Both the position numbers and the translations under genes were made by a program. From an uncultured Pseudomonadota bacterium (GTDB taxonomy: Bacteria; Pseudomonadota; Alphaproteobacteria; RF32; CAG-239), in NCBI GenBank assembly GCA_902761535.1, contig CACWKS010000003.1, positions 10,104-74,103 of the forward strand: a DNA stretch of 64,000 nt, in the 5' to 3' direction. This document shows positions 17,830 to 26,321 of this stretch, piece by piece. The first letter of the stretch is position 1. The number at the start of each line of letters is the position of its first letter. The notes beneath the pieces are model-generated. The model worked only from the letters and a program-made list of their open reading frames with translations. It was not told the DNA's origin and did no database searches.

Positions 17830-20250
17830 ATGATAAACTTTAAAAAAGTAAGTGCGTGGGCTGCCGCCATTTTGTTGGCAACAGCTAACGGTGCTTTTGC
17901 TTCCGAGATGGATTTGAAAGTTCCGTCATTGGATGTAGCTTATGACATTTTCGGTTACTCAATTACGGGTTCACAGATTTTGTTGTATGGCTTAGGTCTT
18001 TGCGCATTCGGAATGTTGTTCGGATTGTGCGAATTTTTCGGCATTAAAAAGTTGCCCGCACATGAGGCTATGTTGCGTGTTTCGAATACCATTTATGAAA
18101 CTTGCAAAACCTACATGCGTCAACAGGCTAAGTTGTTGGTTGTATTAGAAGTATTTATTGCAGCTTGCATTTTCTACTACTTCTACTATTTGAATCATAC
18201 ACCGTTGCCCAAAGTTTTGACTGTTTTGGGTTGGTCATTGTTGGGTATTTTGGGATCGTTCTCGGTTGCATGGTTCGGCATGAGAATCAACACTTATGCA
18301 AACTCTCGCACAGCATTTATGTCGCTCAAAGGTAAACCTTATCCGGTTATGAACTTGCCGTTGCGCTCCGGTATGTCAATCGGTGTTTTGTTGGTTTGCG
18401 TTGAACTCATTATGATGATTTCAATTTTGCTCTTTGTTGACAAAGAAAATGCCGGTGCTTGTTTCATCGGATTTGCTATCGGCGAATCGTTAGGTGCTTC
18501 AGCCTTGCGTATTTGCGGCGGTATTTTCACCAAGATTGCCGATATCGGTGCTGACTTGATGAAAATCATTTTCAAAATTGATGAAGATGATGCTCGTAAC
18601 CCGGGTGTGATTGCTGACTGTACCGGTGATAATGCCGGCGACTCAGTCGGACCTACCGCCGATGGTTTTGAGACTTATGGTGTTACCGGTGTGGCTTTGG
18701 TCAGCTTTATCGTTTTAGGTGCCGGCATGATGTATGCCAACAACGGTGATTTGGTATTGATGGCTAACGGCGTTGATATTCAAGCTCGCTTGATTGTTTG
18801 GATTTTCACCATGCGTTTGTTGATGATTTTAACCTCAATCGTTGCTTATTGGTTGAACGGCATTTGCTCAAAGGCTGTTTACGGCAACAAAAAGGCTTTC
18901 GATTTTGAGAAACCTTTGACCAGCTTGATTTGGTTGACTTCGTTGATTTCAATTGCGGTAACATTCGGTGTTTCTTACATCATGATCGGCGGATTGGATG
19001 CTGATTTGTGGTGGAAGTTGTCGGTTATCATTTCCTGCGGTACTTTAGCTGCAGCTTTGATTCCGGAATTTACCAAAATCTTTACCTCGTCAAAATCAAA
19101 GCATGTTGAAGAAGTGGTTAATGCTTCGCGCGAGGCCGGTGCTTCGTTGAACATTATTTCCGGTATTGTTGCCGGTAACTTCTCAGCCTTTTGGCAAGGT
19201 TTGGTTATGGTCGGTTTGATGGCAGTTGCCTTCTTTACCGCACGTACCGGATTAGACGGATTTATGGTTTATCCGACCGTATTTGCCTTTGGTTTGGTTG
19301 CTTTCGGTATGCTCGGTATGGGTCCTGTTACTATTGCAGTTGACAGCTATGGTCCGGTTACCGATAATGCTCAATCAGTGTTTGAACTTTCACAAATTGA
19401 GAATATCAAAGGCATTGCCAAAGATATTCAAAAAGAATATGGCTTCAAACCTGATTTTGAAGGCGGTAAGCACCATTTGGAATCCAATGACTCTGCCGGT
19501 AATACCTTTAAGGCTACGGCTAAACCGGTATTGATCGGAACTGCGGTTATCGGTGCAACAACCATGATTTTCTCAATCATTTTGTTGTTGAACTTAAAGT
19601 TGAACTTGCTGGATCCGGAAGTTTTGTTCGGTATCATCTTGGGTGGTGCGGTAATCTTCTGGTTCTCGGGTGCTTCGATGCAGGCGGTATCTACCGGTGC
19701 ATATCGTGCAGTTAACTATATTAAGAAACACATTAAACTTAATACAGCTAAAGCTGCTTCGATTGAAGATTCGAAAAAAGTTGTTCAAATTTGCACATTG
19801 TATGCACAAAAAGGTATGTTTAATATCTTTATCGTAATTTTCTCGTTTACGATTGCTTTTGCTTGCTTTGATGCAAACTTGTTTGCCAGTTATTTGATTT
19901 CAATCGCCGTATTCGGTTTGTTCCAGGCTTTGTATATGGCTAATGCCGGCGGTGCATGGGATAATGCCAAGAAGGTGGTTGAAGTTGACTTGAACGAAAA
20001 AGGCACTCCGTTGCATGATGCATCGGTTGTAGGCGACACCGTTGGTGATCCTTACAAAGATACTTCATCAGTGGCCTTAAACCCTATTATTAAATTTACC
20101 ACTTTGTTCGGATTGTTGGCAGTTGAAATGGCCGTATCCGCTCCGAAGTGTGTATCAATGGGCTTAGGTATTGCCTTCTTTGTATTGGGCTTGATCTTTG
20201 TATGGAGATCGTTCTATTGCATGCGGATTGAACCCAAAGTCAAAGACTAA
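17830..20250 (+). CDS. hppA: Membrane-bound ion-pumping pyrophosphatase
   Basis: Couples pyrophosphate hydrolysis to export of H+ and/or Na+ across the inner membrane. 806 residues, about 16 membrane segments. It starts with a hydrophobic signal-like segment ending AFA. The substrate site reads NPGVIADCTGDNAGDSVGPTADGFETYG; the usual H+-PPases have [25 protein letters not shown]. This variant resembles the group known from Bacteroides-type Na+,H+ pumps. The second acidic cluster is AGGAWDNAKK...DASVVGDTVGDPYKDTSS. GNFSAF stands where GNTTA(A/K) decides potassium dependence, with Ala in that place. It is monocistronic, followed by a nested palindrome. Confidence 0.93.
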   Translation: MINFKKVSAWAAAILLATANGAFASEMDLKVPSLDVAYDIFGYSITGSQILLYGLGLCAFGMLFGLCEFFGIKKLPAHEAMLRVSNTIYETCKTYMRQQAKLLVVLEVFIAACIFYYFYYLNHTPLPKVLTVLGWSLLGILGSFSVAWFGMRINTYANSRTAFMSLKGKPYPVMNLPLRSGMSIGVLLVCVELIMMISILLFVDKENAGACFIGFAIGESLGASALRICGGIFTKIADIGADLMKIIFKIDEDDARNPGVIADCTGDNAGDSVGPTADGFETYGVTGVALVSFIVLGAGMMYANNGDLVLMANGVDIQARLIVWIFTMRLLMILTSIVAYWLNGICSKAVYGNKKAFDFEKPLTSLIWLTSLISIAVTFGVSYIMIGGLDADLWWKLSVIISCGTLAAALIPEFTKIFTSSKSKHVEEVVNASREAGASLNIISGIVAGNFSAFWQGLVMVGLMAVAFFTARTGLDGFMVYPTVFAFGLVAFGMLGMGPVTIAVDSYGPVTDNAQSVFELSQIENIKGIAKDIQKEYGFKPDFEGGKHHLESNDSAGNTFKATAKPVLIGTAVIGATTMIFSIILLLNLKLNLLDPEVLFGIILGGAVIFWFSGASMQAVSTGAYRAVNYIKKHIKLNTAKAASIEDSKKVVQICTLYAQKGMFNIFIVIFSFTIAFACFDANLFASYLISIAVFGLFQALYMANAGGAWDNAKKVVEVDLNEKGTPLHDASVVGDTVGDPYKDTSSVALNPIIKFTTLFGLLAVEMAVSAPKCVSMGLGIAFFVLGLIFVWRSFYCMRIEPKVKD

Positions 20251-20252
20251 AA

Positions 20253-20378
20253 TAAAACCTCGCTTAGAGGTCATCTAATACAGAAAAATCTCCTTTTGTT
20301 CGGTTACGTACGCTTAAAGTACGCGCCCTTCACAAAAGGAGGTTTTTCTTATTATCTGACTCACTAATCGAGGTTTTA
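20253..20378. repeat. Nested palindrome / terminator after hppA
   Basis: Outer arms TAAAACCTCG (20253-20262) and CGAGGTTTTA (20369-20378) are perfect complements. Inner arms AAAAATCTCCTTTTGT (20284-20299) and ACAAAAGGAGGTTTTT (20332-20347) pair with one G-T. The inner loop has GTAC twice. The inner stem with its T-run can serve as a hppA terminator. A similarly built nested palindrome follows polA (31415-31520). Confidence 0.75.
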
Positions 20379-20489
20379 ATTGTATGCTATTTATGTCTAT
20401 CTACACTAAAATTTTATCCCCTCTTATTTTAACTCTATCTGAACCATTCTCCGCAGTTTTTAAGAATCTTTTTCTTTTGATAAATACTG

Positions 20490-20517
20490 TTGATTTTAAT
20501 TTGTGAATTGATATGCT
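20490..20517 (+). promoter_or_regulatory. Promoter of the radical SAM operon
   Basis: TTGATT (20490-20495) and TATGCT (20512-20517), 16 bp apart, lie just ahead of GGAGGGG and the ATG at 20537. This placement excludes the longer reading frame that would begin at 20513. Confidence 0.5.
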
Positions 20518-20536
20518 AAAAACATGGAGGGGTAGA

Positions 20537-21097
20537 ATGAAAAAATATCTTAAATTTATATTTTGTTTTCTTTTAGCGCAATTATCGTTTTTGGGTGTGG
20601 TAGTGAGAGAAGGGTATGCACAAGCTCAAGCGCGCTCCTATTCTACATTGTATGGGACAATATCTGTAGAACCTGTTTCCATTCTTATGTTTAAGCTCTT
20701 ATATGACTGGTATATTTGTTATATTTTGTGGTTGGGAATAAAAAAAATACGCGCGAAAGAAAATAAATCAAGGTTAATGCTATCGCTTTTGTGGTTGTTT
20801 TATATTTTGTTCGGCTTAATGGCGGCATGGATATTATTGTGTGTTTCTTCTATTAGTTGGGATCTTATCAAAGGTAAAATCGTTATTGAGTTGTTATGGG
20901 GAATAATGGAGATAGTATTTCCTCTTTTGATATTTTTATTTTTGTTTTTGGCAATATGGGGAATTAAAAAACTTAGTCGTCGGGAAAATAAAGGTTGGAT
21001 TGTAAAAACAACTCTGGGTTTGTTGTATGTTATCTGCAGTATTCCGGTAATAGGACCATTGGGTATAATTATAATGTCTATAATAAAGCGTTTATGA
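20537..21097 (+). CDS. Membrane protein A, two copies of an LWGIKK module
   Basis: 186 residues from the ATG at 20537 (GGAGGGG 6-11 nt upstream). It opens with a signal peptide (MKKYLKFIFCFLLAQLSF...GYAQA). The mature part repeats itself: ILWLGIKKIRAKENKSRL..LSLLWLFYIL and AIWGIKKLSRRENKGWI..TLGLLYVIC, each a helix, a short basic loop and another helix. The next gene has one copy of the same unit and a near-identical signal peptide. Family and function are unknown. It is first of three genes ending in a radical SAM enzyme. Confidence 0.65.
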   Translation: MKKYLKFIFCFLLAQLSFLGVVVREGYAQAQARSYSTLYGTISVEPVSILMFKLLYDWYICYILWLGIKKIRAKENKSRLMLSLLWLFYILFGLMAAWILLCVSSISWDLIKGKIVIELLWGIMEIVFPLLIFLFLFLAIWGIKKLSRRENKGWIVKTTLGLLYVICSIPVIGPLGIIIMSIIKRL

Positions 21098-21115
21098 TAA
21101 TAAATTGAGGTGATT

Positions 21116-21448
21116 ATGAAAAAATATCTTAAATTTATATTTTGTTTTCTTTTAGTGCAATTATCGTTTTGGTGTTTGGTTGTGCGAGATGGTTATTCAC
21201 AGACGACGGGAAGTGTTATGGGAACGGCTTATGGGGCAAGGGCGTTAAATCCATGGAATGCAATAGCTATCGTGACAGGGTTATTGGCAATTCCATTTAT
21301 TTTATCATTATGGGGAATTATCAAATTACGTAATTGGAAAAGAGCGGTAATGTGGTGGAAGTTAGTCGTTGTTTTGTTGTATGTAATTTGTATTTTAACC
21401 GGTATTGCCTTGATAGGGTTGTGGGGACGTATTTTGTATATATATTGA
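21116..21448 (+). CDS. Membrane protein B, one copy of the LWGIKK module
   Basis: 111 residues from the ATG at 21116, with GAGGTGATT directly upstream. The first 20 codons match those of the preceding gene almost base for base (MKKYLKFIFCFLL.QLSF), and the cut site would be near GYSQ. The mature part has SLWGIIKLRNWKRAV..WKLVVVLLYVIC, one copy of the module doubled in protein A. Between signal peptide and module the two proteins differ fully. It looks like a shortened paralogue. Function is unknown; the stop lies 12 bp before the radical SAM gene. Confidence 0.6.
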   Translation: MKKYLKFIFCFLLVQLSFWCLVVRDGYSQTTGSVMGTAYGARALNPWNAIAIVTGLLAIPFILSLWGIIKLRNWKRAVMWWKLVVVLLYVICILTGIALIGLWGRILYIY

Positions 21449-21460
21449 GATTAAAGAAAA

Positions 21461-22657
21461 ATGACTTTCTGTTCGAAAAATGTAAAAACTGCGGTTTGGG
21501 AACTGACTTTAAGATGTAATGCTAAATGTATTCATTGCGGGTCGGCGGCAGGTGAAGATCGTTTGGGAAATCTGACATTTGAACAGGCTAAAGATGTTGT
21601 GCGACAGCTAAACGATTTGAAATGCGGACATTTAACGCTGATTGGCGGAGAATATTTTTTATATCCTAAATGGAAAGAGTTGCTGGAAGAATTTGCTAAG
21701 ACAAAGATAAAAGTGGGGATTGTGACAAATGCATTGGCTCTTAATCCCGAGAAATTGGATATTTTAAAATCATTCGGAATTGAGGTTTTAGGTATAAGCA
21801 TTGATGGGGCAACAGCCAAGACTCATGATTATATTAGAAGAATTCCGGGATGTTTTGATAATGCTTGGAAAATTGCTGAATTGAGTAAAGAAAAAGATAT
21901 TCCGGTAACTGTTATTACAACAATTAATCGTTTAAATATTACAGAATTAAAGAGTTTTCGTGATAAGTTGATTGCATCAGGGATTGTTTCTTGGCAATTA
22001 CAGCATTCGACATTGTTCGGGCGGATGAAAGAAGAATTGGCTTTAGATGATTTCGGTTATTACATAGTCGGAATATTTTGTGCGCAGTGTTTTAAAATTT
22101 ATGCAAAGAAGCAATTATCTTTACAGGTTATGCATTCGATGGGGTATTATTCATCGGTTATTCCCAATCATACACCAAATCGTTATTGGATGGGATGCAT
22201 GGCTGGAAAATATAATCTGGGTATTCGATCCGATGGTAGTGTTTTGGGGTGTTTGTCTTTGTATGATGATAAGTATATAGAAGGAAATGTTAAAGGGGAG
22301 TCTATCAAAGAAATTCGTGAAAGAAAAAATTTTTGTTCTTGGAATCATAGAATTGCTAAATATAAGAATTTAGCAGGATTTTGCAAAGAGTGTGTTTACG
22401 GATTGGCTTGTTTGGGTGGGTGCGAGTCTTATACACCGGCACAACATAAATGTTATTATGAAATAGAAAGTAAATGGAAAAATAGTGTACCGGTATCGGA
22501 GGTTGATGAGTTGTTGCAAAAAATTACGCAAGGACACATGGCTGAAGACGGGACGTTTTATTTGAGTGATAATACGGAAATTACCGATAAATTTGTAAAT
22601 TCGATAAGTTTAGATGATTATCATAAGGAAATTCTTCGGCAAATCGTTGTAAGATAA
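21461..22657 (+). CDS. Radical SAM/SPASM enzyme
   Basis: 398 residues. The 4Fe-4S/SAM motif CNAKCIHC has Cys 19, 23 and 26; GGEYFLYP follows in the place of the GGEP motif. The C-terminal part carries an SPASM-like set of cysteines: GCMAGKYNLGIRSDGSVLGC, NFCSW, FCKECVYGLACLGGCES. Such enzymes modify peptides or proteins (RiPP maturases, anaerobic sulfatase activators) using auxiliary clusters. The two small membrane proteins in the same operon are candidate substrates or partners, which is inference. No typical short precursor peptide was seen nearby. SD sequence is weak. Confidence 0.85.
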   Translation: MTFCSKNVKTAVWELTLRCNAKCIHCGSAAGEDRLGNLTFEQAKDVVRQLNDLKCGHLTLIGGEYFLYPKWKELLEEFAKTKIKVGIVTNALALNPEKLDILKSFGIEVLGISIDGATAKTHDYIRRIPGCFDNAWKIAELSKEKDIPVTVITTINRLNITELKSFRDKLIASGIVSWQLQHSTLFGRMKEELALDDFGYYIVGIFCAQCFKIYAKKQLSLQVMHSMGYYSSVIPNHTPNRYWMGCMAGKYNLGIRSDGSVLGCLSLYDDKYIEGNVKGESIKEIRERKNFCSWNHRIAKYKNLAGFCKECVYGLACLGGCESYTPAQHKCYYEIESKWKNSVPVSEVDELLQKITQGHMAEDGTFYLSDNTEITDKFVNSISLDDYHKEILRQIVVR

Positions 22658-22661
22658 TGTG

Positions 22662-22703
22662 AAAAAAACTCCGGCTTTTGGGGTAAGCCGAGAAGTCGGA
22701 GTT
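22662..22703. terminator. Bidirectional terminator
   Basis: AACTCCG with GGCTT (22667-22677) pairs with AAGCC and CGGAGTT (22685-22703). The minus-strand reading ends in seven T, serving the 22709 gene; it may also stop the radical SAM operon. Confidence 0.75.
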
Positions 22704-22708
22704 GGGGT

Positions 22709-22987
22709 TCATTCAGTTTGAGTTTCTTGTTCAGCCTGCTCTTTTTTTTTGTAAAAACGGGATGCACCCATGATAAGGCATACTACGATTGTAACCAATA
22801 AAATCCATTGGATTATTTTTGGCAGCTCGAGAGGAATTTCAAGCATCGTGTAAATTCCCAATGCTACAACAGTTCCAGAGAGAGCGTAGCTCAGCCACGG
22901 ATTTTCCTTTAATTTCTTGCTGAGACTGACAAAGTTGAATACACCTGTTATGATAATCAATATCCCAGTAGTCATTGCATCATTCAT
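22709..22987 (-). CDS. Small three-helix membrane protein, unknown
   Basis: 92 residues with three hydrophobic stretches (TTGILIIITGVFNFVS, WLSYALSGTVVALGIYTML, IIQWILLVTIVVCLIMG) and a charged tail KKKEQAEQETQTE. No family is recognised. No Shine-Dalgarno is present before the ATG; instead there is an AT-rich leader with TTAATTATTAAC. A promoter TTGACA (23050-23055) / TAGCAT (23028-23033), 16 bp apart, reads into it. It is one of several SD-less unknown genes in the window. Confidence 0.6.
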   Translation of the reverse strand: MNDAMTTGILIIITGVFNFVSLSKKLKENPWLSYALSGTVVALGIYTMLEIPLELPKIIQWILLVTIVVCLIMGASRFYKKKEQAEQETQTE

Positions 22988-23159
22988 AATAATATTTTTT
23001 GTGGTTAATAATTAATTTGGTGAGGAGATGCTATCAGTTTTATTTTTTTTGTCAATATTTTTTAATCCGTAAAAACGGCAAATTTGATAACAAAGAAGCA
23101 AGATTTTCAGATGATGAAAGTTCAGCTTTTTTATTTGAATTCTTAAAAGATAAAATTTG

Positions 23160-23188
23160 TTTACATAATTTGTAAAATAGTGTATCAT
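23160..23188 (+). promoter_or_regulatory. Promoter of the 23217 gene
   Basis: TTTACA (23160-23165) and TATCAT (23183-23188) with 17-bp spacing lie 29 bp ahead of the start codon of the following gene. Confidence 0.55.
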
Positions 23189-23216
23189 GAAAAACGGTAT
23201 TTAAGTGAGGTGATCG

Positions 23217-23975
23217 ATGAAAAAGTTAGCGGAGAAGATTAAAGAAGATTTGGTTAATGAGGCGATGGAATGTCAAATTGACAGCAATATTCCGTTGAGT
23301 GATGAAGATAAAAGCTTGCTTTATCAATTGAATCAGTTTGCGGTTATGCAGGTGGAAGATGATGCCGAAGTTTTGCGCGATCCGCGTAAAATTTTTTATA
23401 AGGCTGATGAAGAGTTAAAAACAGGTTTAGTGGCTTTGAGTTTGGCGATAGCTTTAACTAAACATTATTCGCGCAAAGTGTATAGCAAGGAATTTTTGGC
23501 GGATAATATAAGGATAGAAAATAAACATCCCGGTGACATTAAAAGAATTGATTTCGGCAATATCAACAGTGAATTGGCAGCAGATATTTTGGAAGAAGGG
23601 TTGATATTTGATTGGATGGTTTATCGCGATAATAAAGGACGCGGAATTATGGGATTGGCGGATTATAAAGGGGTTGATCTGGAAGCAGATAGCGAATTTC
23701 GCCGAGGAGGGACTCCGGTTTATGAATTTGCCAGATTTGAGCGAAAATATTATAAATATATGCGGGAAAAAGTAAGTCGTCAAAAAGATGATATGCAAGA
23801 TGCTTTTCGCAAGGTGTTTGCCGAAGAAGCAGCCAAACAATTAGCCGCACAAATTAATCCTGTAGAATTTGCAGCAAAATTGTTCAGCAGTAATAATCCG
23901 GCAAAAGAAATATCAAATATGTTAAAATCAATCGAAAATAAATCAGATGTTTTGCGTATTGAACATAAAAAGTAG
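23217..23975 (+). CDS. Cytoplasmic protein of unknown function
   Basis: 252 residues, charged and largely helical with no signal peptide or membrane segment. The middle has a compact mixed stretch (SELAADILEEGLIFDWMVYRDNKGRGIMGLADYKG), and the C-terminal 80 residues form a basic then helical tail (ARFERKYYKYMREKVSRQKDDMQDAFRKVFAEEAAKQLAAQ). No family is recognised. AGTGAGGTGATC precedes the ATG. It is monocistronic, with its own promoter. Confidence 0.7.
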   Translation: MKKLAEKIKEDLVNEAMECQIDSNIPLSDEDKSLLYQLNQFAVMQVEDDAEVLRDPRKIFYKADEELKTGLVALSLAIALTKHYSRKVYSKEFLADNIRIENKHPGDIKRIDFGNINSELAADILEEGLIFDWMVYRDNKGRGIMGLADYKGVDLEADSEFRRGGTPVYEFARFERKYYKYMREKVSRQKDDMQDAFRKVFAEEAAKQLAAQINPVEFAAKLFSSNNPAKEISNMLKSIENKSDVLRIEHKK

Positions 23976-24094
23976 TTGTAAAATTCAAATTATATAAAAA
24001 TTTCCAAAAAACAACTTGATTTTTGTCTAGCAATGTGCTATTTTCACAATATAACGTACAGTTATTATCGTATAATAAATGAAGGGAGTTATTT

Positions 24095-24583
24095 ATGGCA
24101 GATGTAGAAAATTATAAAATAGAGTATTTTTCTGACGGAGAAGATGCTTCTAATAAAATGTTGAAATACGGAAAACCGGTTAAACGAATTAAGTTTGTTA
24201 ATAACGCTATAAAATATGGCATTGAGTATAATTCTATAAAAAATAATTATGAGATGCGTGAAGATGGTTTGGTTATAGCCGAGTTTGCTTTTAAGAATGG
24301 TAAATTACACGGAAAATTTTGTCGCTATGAAATGTTTCCTTGCGGAATTTCCGGGGCAGATTATTGTCCTGAAATTGTAGAAGAAGGACATTATATTAAT
24401 GGTAAGAAGGTAGGAAAATGGCATTTTTATGAATATTCTCCGACTGCATGGGTTAATAATGAAAAGCCAAAATGTACTTCTAAGGTTTTTTGTGGTGATG
24501 AAGATGTGACACACCTGTTTGATAATCCTGATTGTAGAATGCTGAGATTGCAAATGTTGAAAAAATCGCAAAATAGACGATGA
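24095..24583 (+). CDS. MORN/YwqK-like repeat protein
   Basis: 162 residues. The central part holds MORN-type strands: FKNGKLHGKFCRYE and EEGHYINGKKVGKWHFYEY, the pattern G-x-x-x-G-x-W seen in YwqK-family proteins. The N-terminus (YFSDGEDASNKMLKYGKPVKRIKF) is degenerate repeat. Such proteins are often scaffolds, and some are annotated as antitoxins of the YwqK type, but no partner toxin lies next to it. AAGGGAG precedes the ATG. A strong terminator follows. Confidence 0.6.
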   Translation: MADVENYKIEYFSDGEDASNKMLKYGKPVKRIKFVNNAIKYGIEYNSIKNNYEMREDGLVIAEFAFKNGKLHGKFCRYEMFPCGISGADYCPEIVEEGHYINGKKVGKWHFYEYSPTAWVNNEKPKCTSKVFCGDEDVTHLFDNPDCRMLRLQMLKKSQNRR

Positions 24584-24601
24584 TAATTTAGAGGTTATAT
24601 G

Positions 24602-24636
24602 AAAAAGGAGATACAAGGTTGTATCTCCTTTTTTGA
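24602..24636 (+). terminator. Terminator after MORN-like gene
   Basis: AAAGGAGATACAA and TTGTATCTCCTTT form a long perfect stem with a short loop, followed by six T. The ackA gene ends just beyond on the other strand, so it may serve both. Confidence 0.85.
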
Positions 24637-24655
24637 TTAGCAAATTATTTTATTG

Positions 24656-25840
24656 CTAAGCGGTAAGTTGATAAGTGTCTTCTGCGATAACCAATTCCTC
24701 GTCAGTAGGAATAACCCAGATTTTGACTTTGCTGTCGGGGGTGGAAATCTCTTTGGTTTGACCTTTCATATTGTTGGCTTGGACATCTATTTTCAGCCCT
24801 AAATAAGCTAATTTTTCGCAGACTTTTTGGCGTAGGAGCGGCGAATTTTCACCGATGCCGGCAGTAAATACAATTGCGTCAACTCCGCCCAGAACCGCAA
24901 CATAAGCTCCGATATATTTGATAATGCTGTGAATATAAACATCATAGGCGGTGATGGCTTGTTCGTCGCCGGCAAGATAACGATCTTCAACATCGCGACT
25001 GTCGGAATAACCGCCGGATAGAGCATATAGACCGCATTCTTTGTTGAGCATAAGATGGACTTCATCGGCAGTTTTGTTTTGTGATTGCATGATATAGAGC
25101 GGAACAAAACCATCGATATCGCCGCAACGAGTGCCCATAGTAACACCGGATGTGCCGGTAAATCCGAGAGAAGTATCAATGCTTTTGCCGTCTTTGATGG
25201 CGGTAATTGAGCCGCCGGAGCCTAAGTGGCAAGTGATAACTTTGCGAGCAGAAGGCATTAATTTTTGCAATTCACGAGATACGTAATAGTGTGAAGTGCC
25301 GTGAAAACCATAACGGCGGATTTTATGTTTGGTATATTGTTCCTGCGGCAAGGCATAAAGAAAAGCTTCCTTAGGCATGGTTTGATGAAAGGCGGTGTCA
25401 AATACCGCGACTTGAGGGATATCGGGAAGCAATTTTTGCATGGCGTCAATACCGAGCATAAAGGCTTTGCCGTGCAGAGGCAAAAGCTCTTGGGCTTGAC
25501 GAATTTGTTCAATGTTGTCTTGGGTGATAACGGTTGATTGTTTAAATATTTCCCCACCGTGACCGAGACGATGACCGACTGCCGAAAGCTCATTTAAGGA
25601 ATTTAACACACTGCCTAAGAGAAGCTTGAATATCTCTTGTAAGGCGACTTCATGATTAGGCAGGTCGAGAGAGAATTTTTGTTTGTCTTGACCGGTGGTT
25701 TGAAAAGTCAAGATAGAATTACCGATACCAATGCGTTCGGCTAAACCTTTGGCTAAAAGTTTTGATTGGGCAGCGTCAAAGGCGAATAAGCGATATTTTA
25801 ATGATGATGAACCGGAATTGAGAACTAAAATTTTTTTCAT
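24656..25840 (-). CDS. ackA: Acetate kinase
   Basis: Makes ATP and acetate from acetyl phosphate, or the reverse. 394 residues, normal. Motifs: VLNSGSSSLKYRLF near the start, VGHRLGHGGE, FHGTSHYYV, HLGSGGSITAI, GTRCGDIDG and FTAGIGENSPLLR. No pta gene is next to it, unlike the common ackA-pta pair. It is monocistronic on the minus strand. Confidence 0.96.
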   Translation of the reverse strand: MKKILVLNSGSSSLKYRLFAFDAAQSKLLAKGLAERIGIGNSILTFQTTGQDKQKFSLDLPNHEVALQEIFKLLLGSVLNSLNELSAVGHRLGHGGEIFKQSTVITQDNIEQIRQAQELLPLHGKAFMLGIDAMQKLLPDIPQVAVFDTAFHQTMPKEAFLYALPQEQYTKHKIRRYGFHGTSHYYVSRELQKLMPSARKVITCHLGSGGSITAIKDGKSIDTSLGFTGTSGVTMGTRCGDIDGFVPLYIMQSQNKTADEVHLMLNKECGLYALSGGYSDSRDVEDRYLAGDEQAITAYDVYIHSIIKYIGAYVAVLGGVDAIVFTAGIGENSPLLRQKVCEKLAYLGLKIDVQANNMKGQTKEISTPDSKVKIWVIPTDEELVIAEDTYQLTA

Positions 25841-25924
25841 CAGAAAGTCCCTCGTAATATGAATTATAAAGTGATGTTAACATCAAAAAAATTTTTAGCA
25901 ATAGAAAAAAGAAAGGCGGAAGGC

Positions 25925-26171
25925 TTGACTTTTAAGATATAAGTTATATTGTTTATATCGGGTAGGCGATGTCTGCCTGAGGTGTGGAAACCTCTAACAA
26001 AGCGTTTTGATGCAAATACGAAATTTTGCATGCCTGACGGTCTGTTTTTTGACTGGAAGGCGGCAGAATAAGCCATGCGGTAAATATGCCGCACTATTCT
26101 TTGTTATAGTTTCCAACTTCCAGTCGCCATTTTGGCGACTTTGTTGTTAATTCGAACTGAAGGCGGCTAAT
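25925..26171 (+). ncRNA. Structured leader or small RNA, unknown family
   Basis: About 245 bp between ackA and a truncated gene holds many pairings: GAGGT/ACCTC near 25978-25993, ATGCAAA/TTTTGCAT near 26010-26031, TCTGCC/GGCAGA, and TGCGG/CCGCA near 26075-26092. GACTGGAAG (26051-26059) pairs with CTTCCAGTC (26117-26125), which overlaps the 5' arm of a perfect 7-bp stem AGTCGCC/GGCGACT (26122-26140) followed by TTGTTGTT. These two folds exclude each other, as in an attenuator. TTGACT at 25925 may be a -35 site. I could not match it to a known RNA family. Confidence 0.45.
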
Positions 26172-26321
26172 ATGGATAGTGCGAGTAAAAATAAAATACC
26201 GGTGGATTTGGTGTATCTGTGGTGTAGTGATGCTGATGAGAATTGGCACAACAAAAGATTAAAATTTCTGATACGAGAAAAAGGACTTGATGAACAAGCA
26301 GCGCATCCTTGCCAAGGTTGA
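26172..26321 (+). pseudogene. 5' fragment of a Stealth-like phosphotransferase gene
   Basis: 49 codons starting with ATG at 26172, with GAAGGCGG upstream. The text KIPVDLVYLWCSDADENWHNKRLKFL resembles the first conserved region of Stealth-family capsular sugar-phosphate transferases (typically DVVYTWVDGSDPEW). It stops after DEQAAHPCQG, just where the intact family continues. The last 20 bases and the following bases match tRNA-Gly. So the gene has lost its 3' part, probably by recombination. Family assignment is from the short motif only. Confidence 0.5.

Noticed and set aside
20513-20536. Upstream start for membrane protein A
   Set aside because: It lies on the predicted -10 site and GGAGGGG points to the ATG at 20537.
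24095-24583. Toxin-antitoxin module with a YwqK-like antitoxin
   Set aside because: No toxin gene is adjacent; MORN-like repeats alone do not support it.
25960-26000. Fluoride or cobalamin riboswitch in the leader
   Set aside because: GGCGATG and GCCTGACGG gave brief resemblance, but the rest of the consensus is missing.
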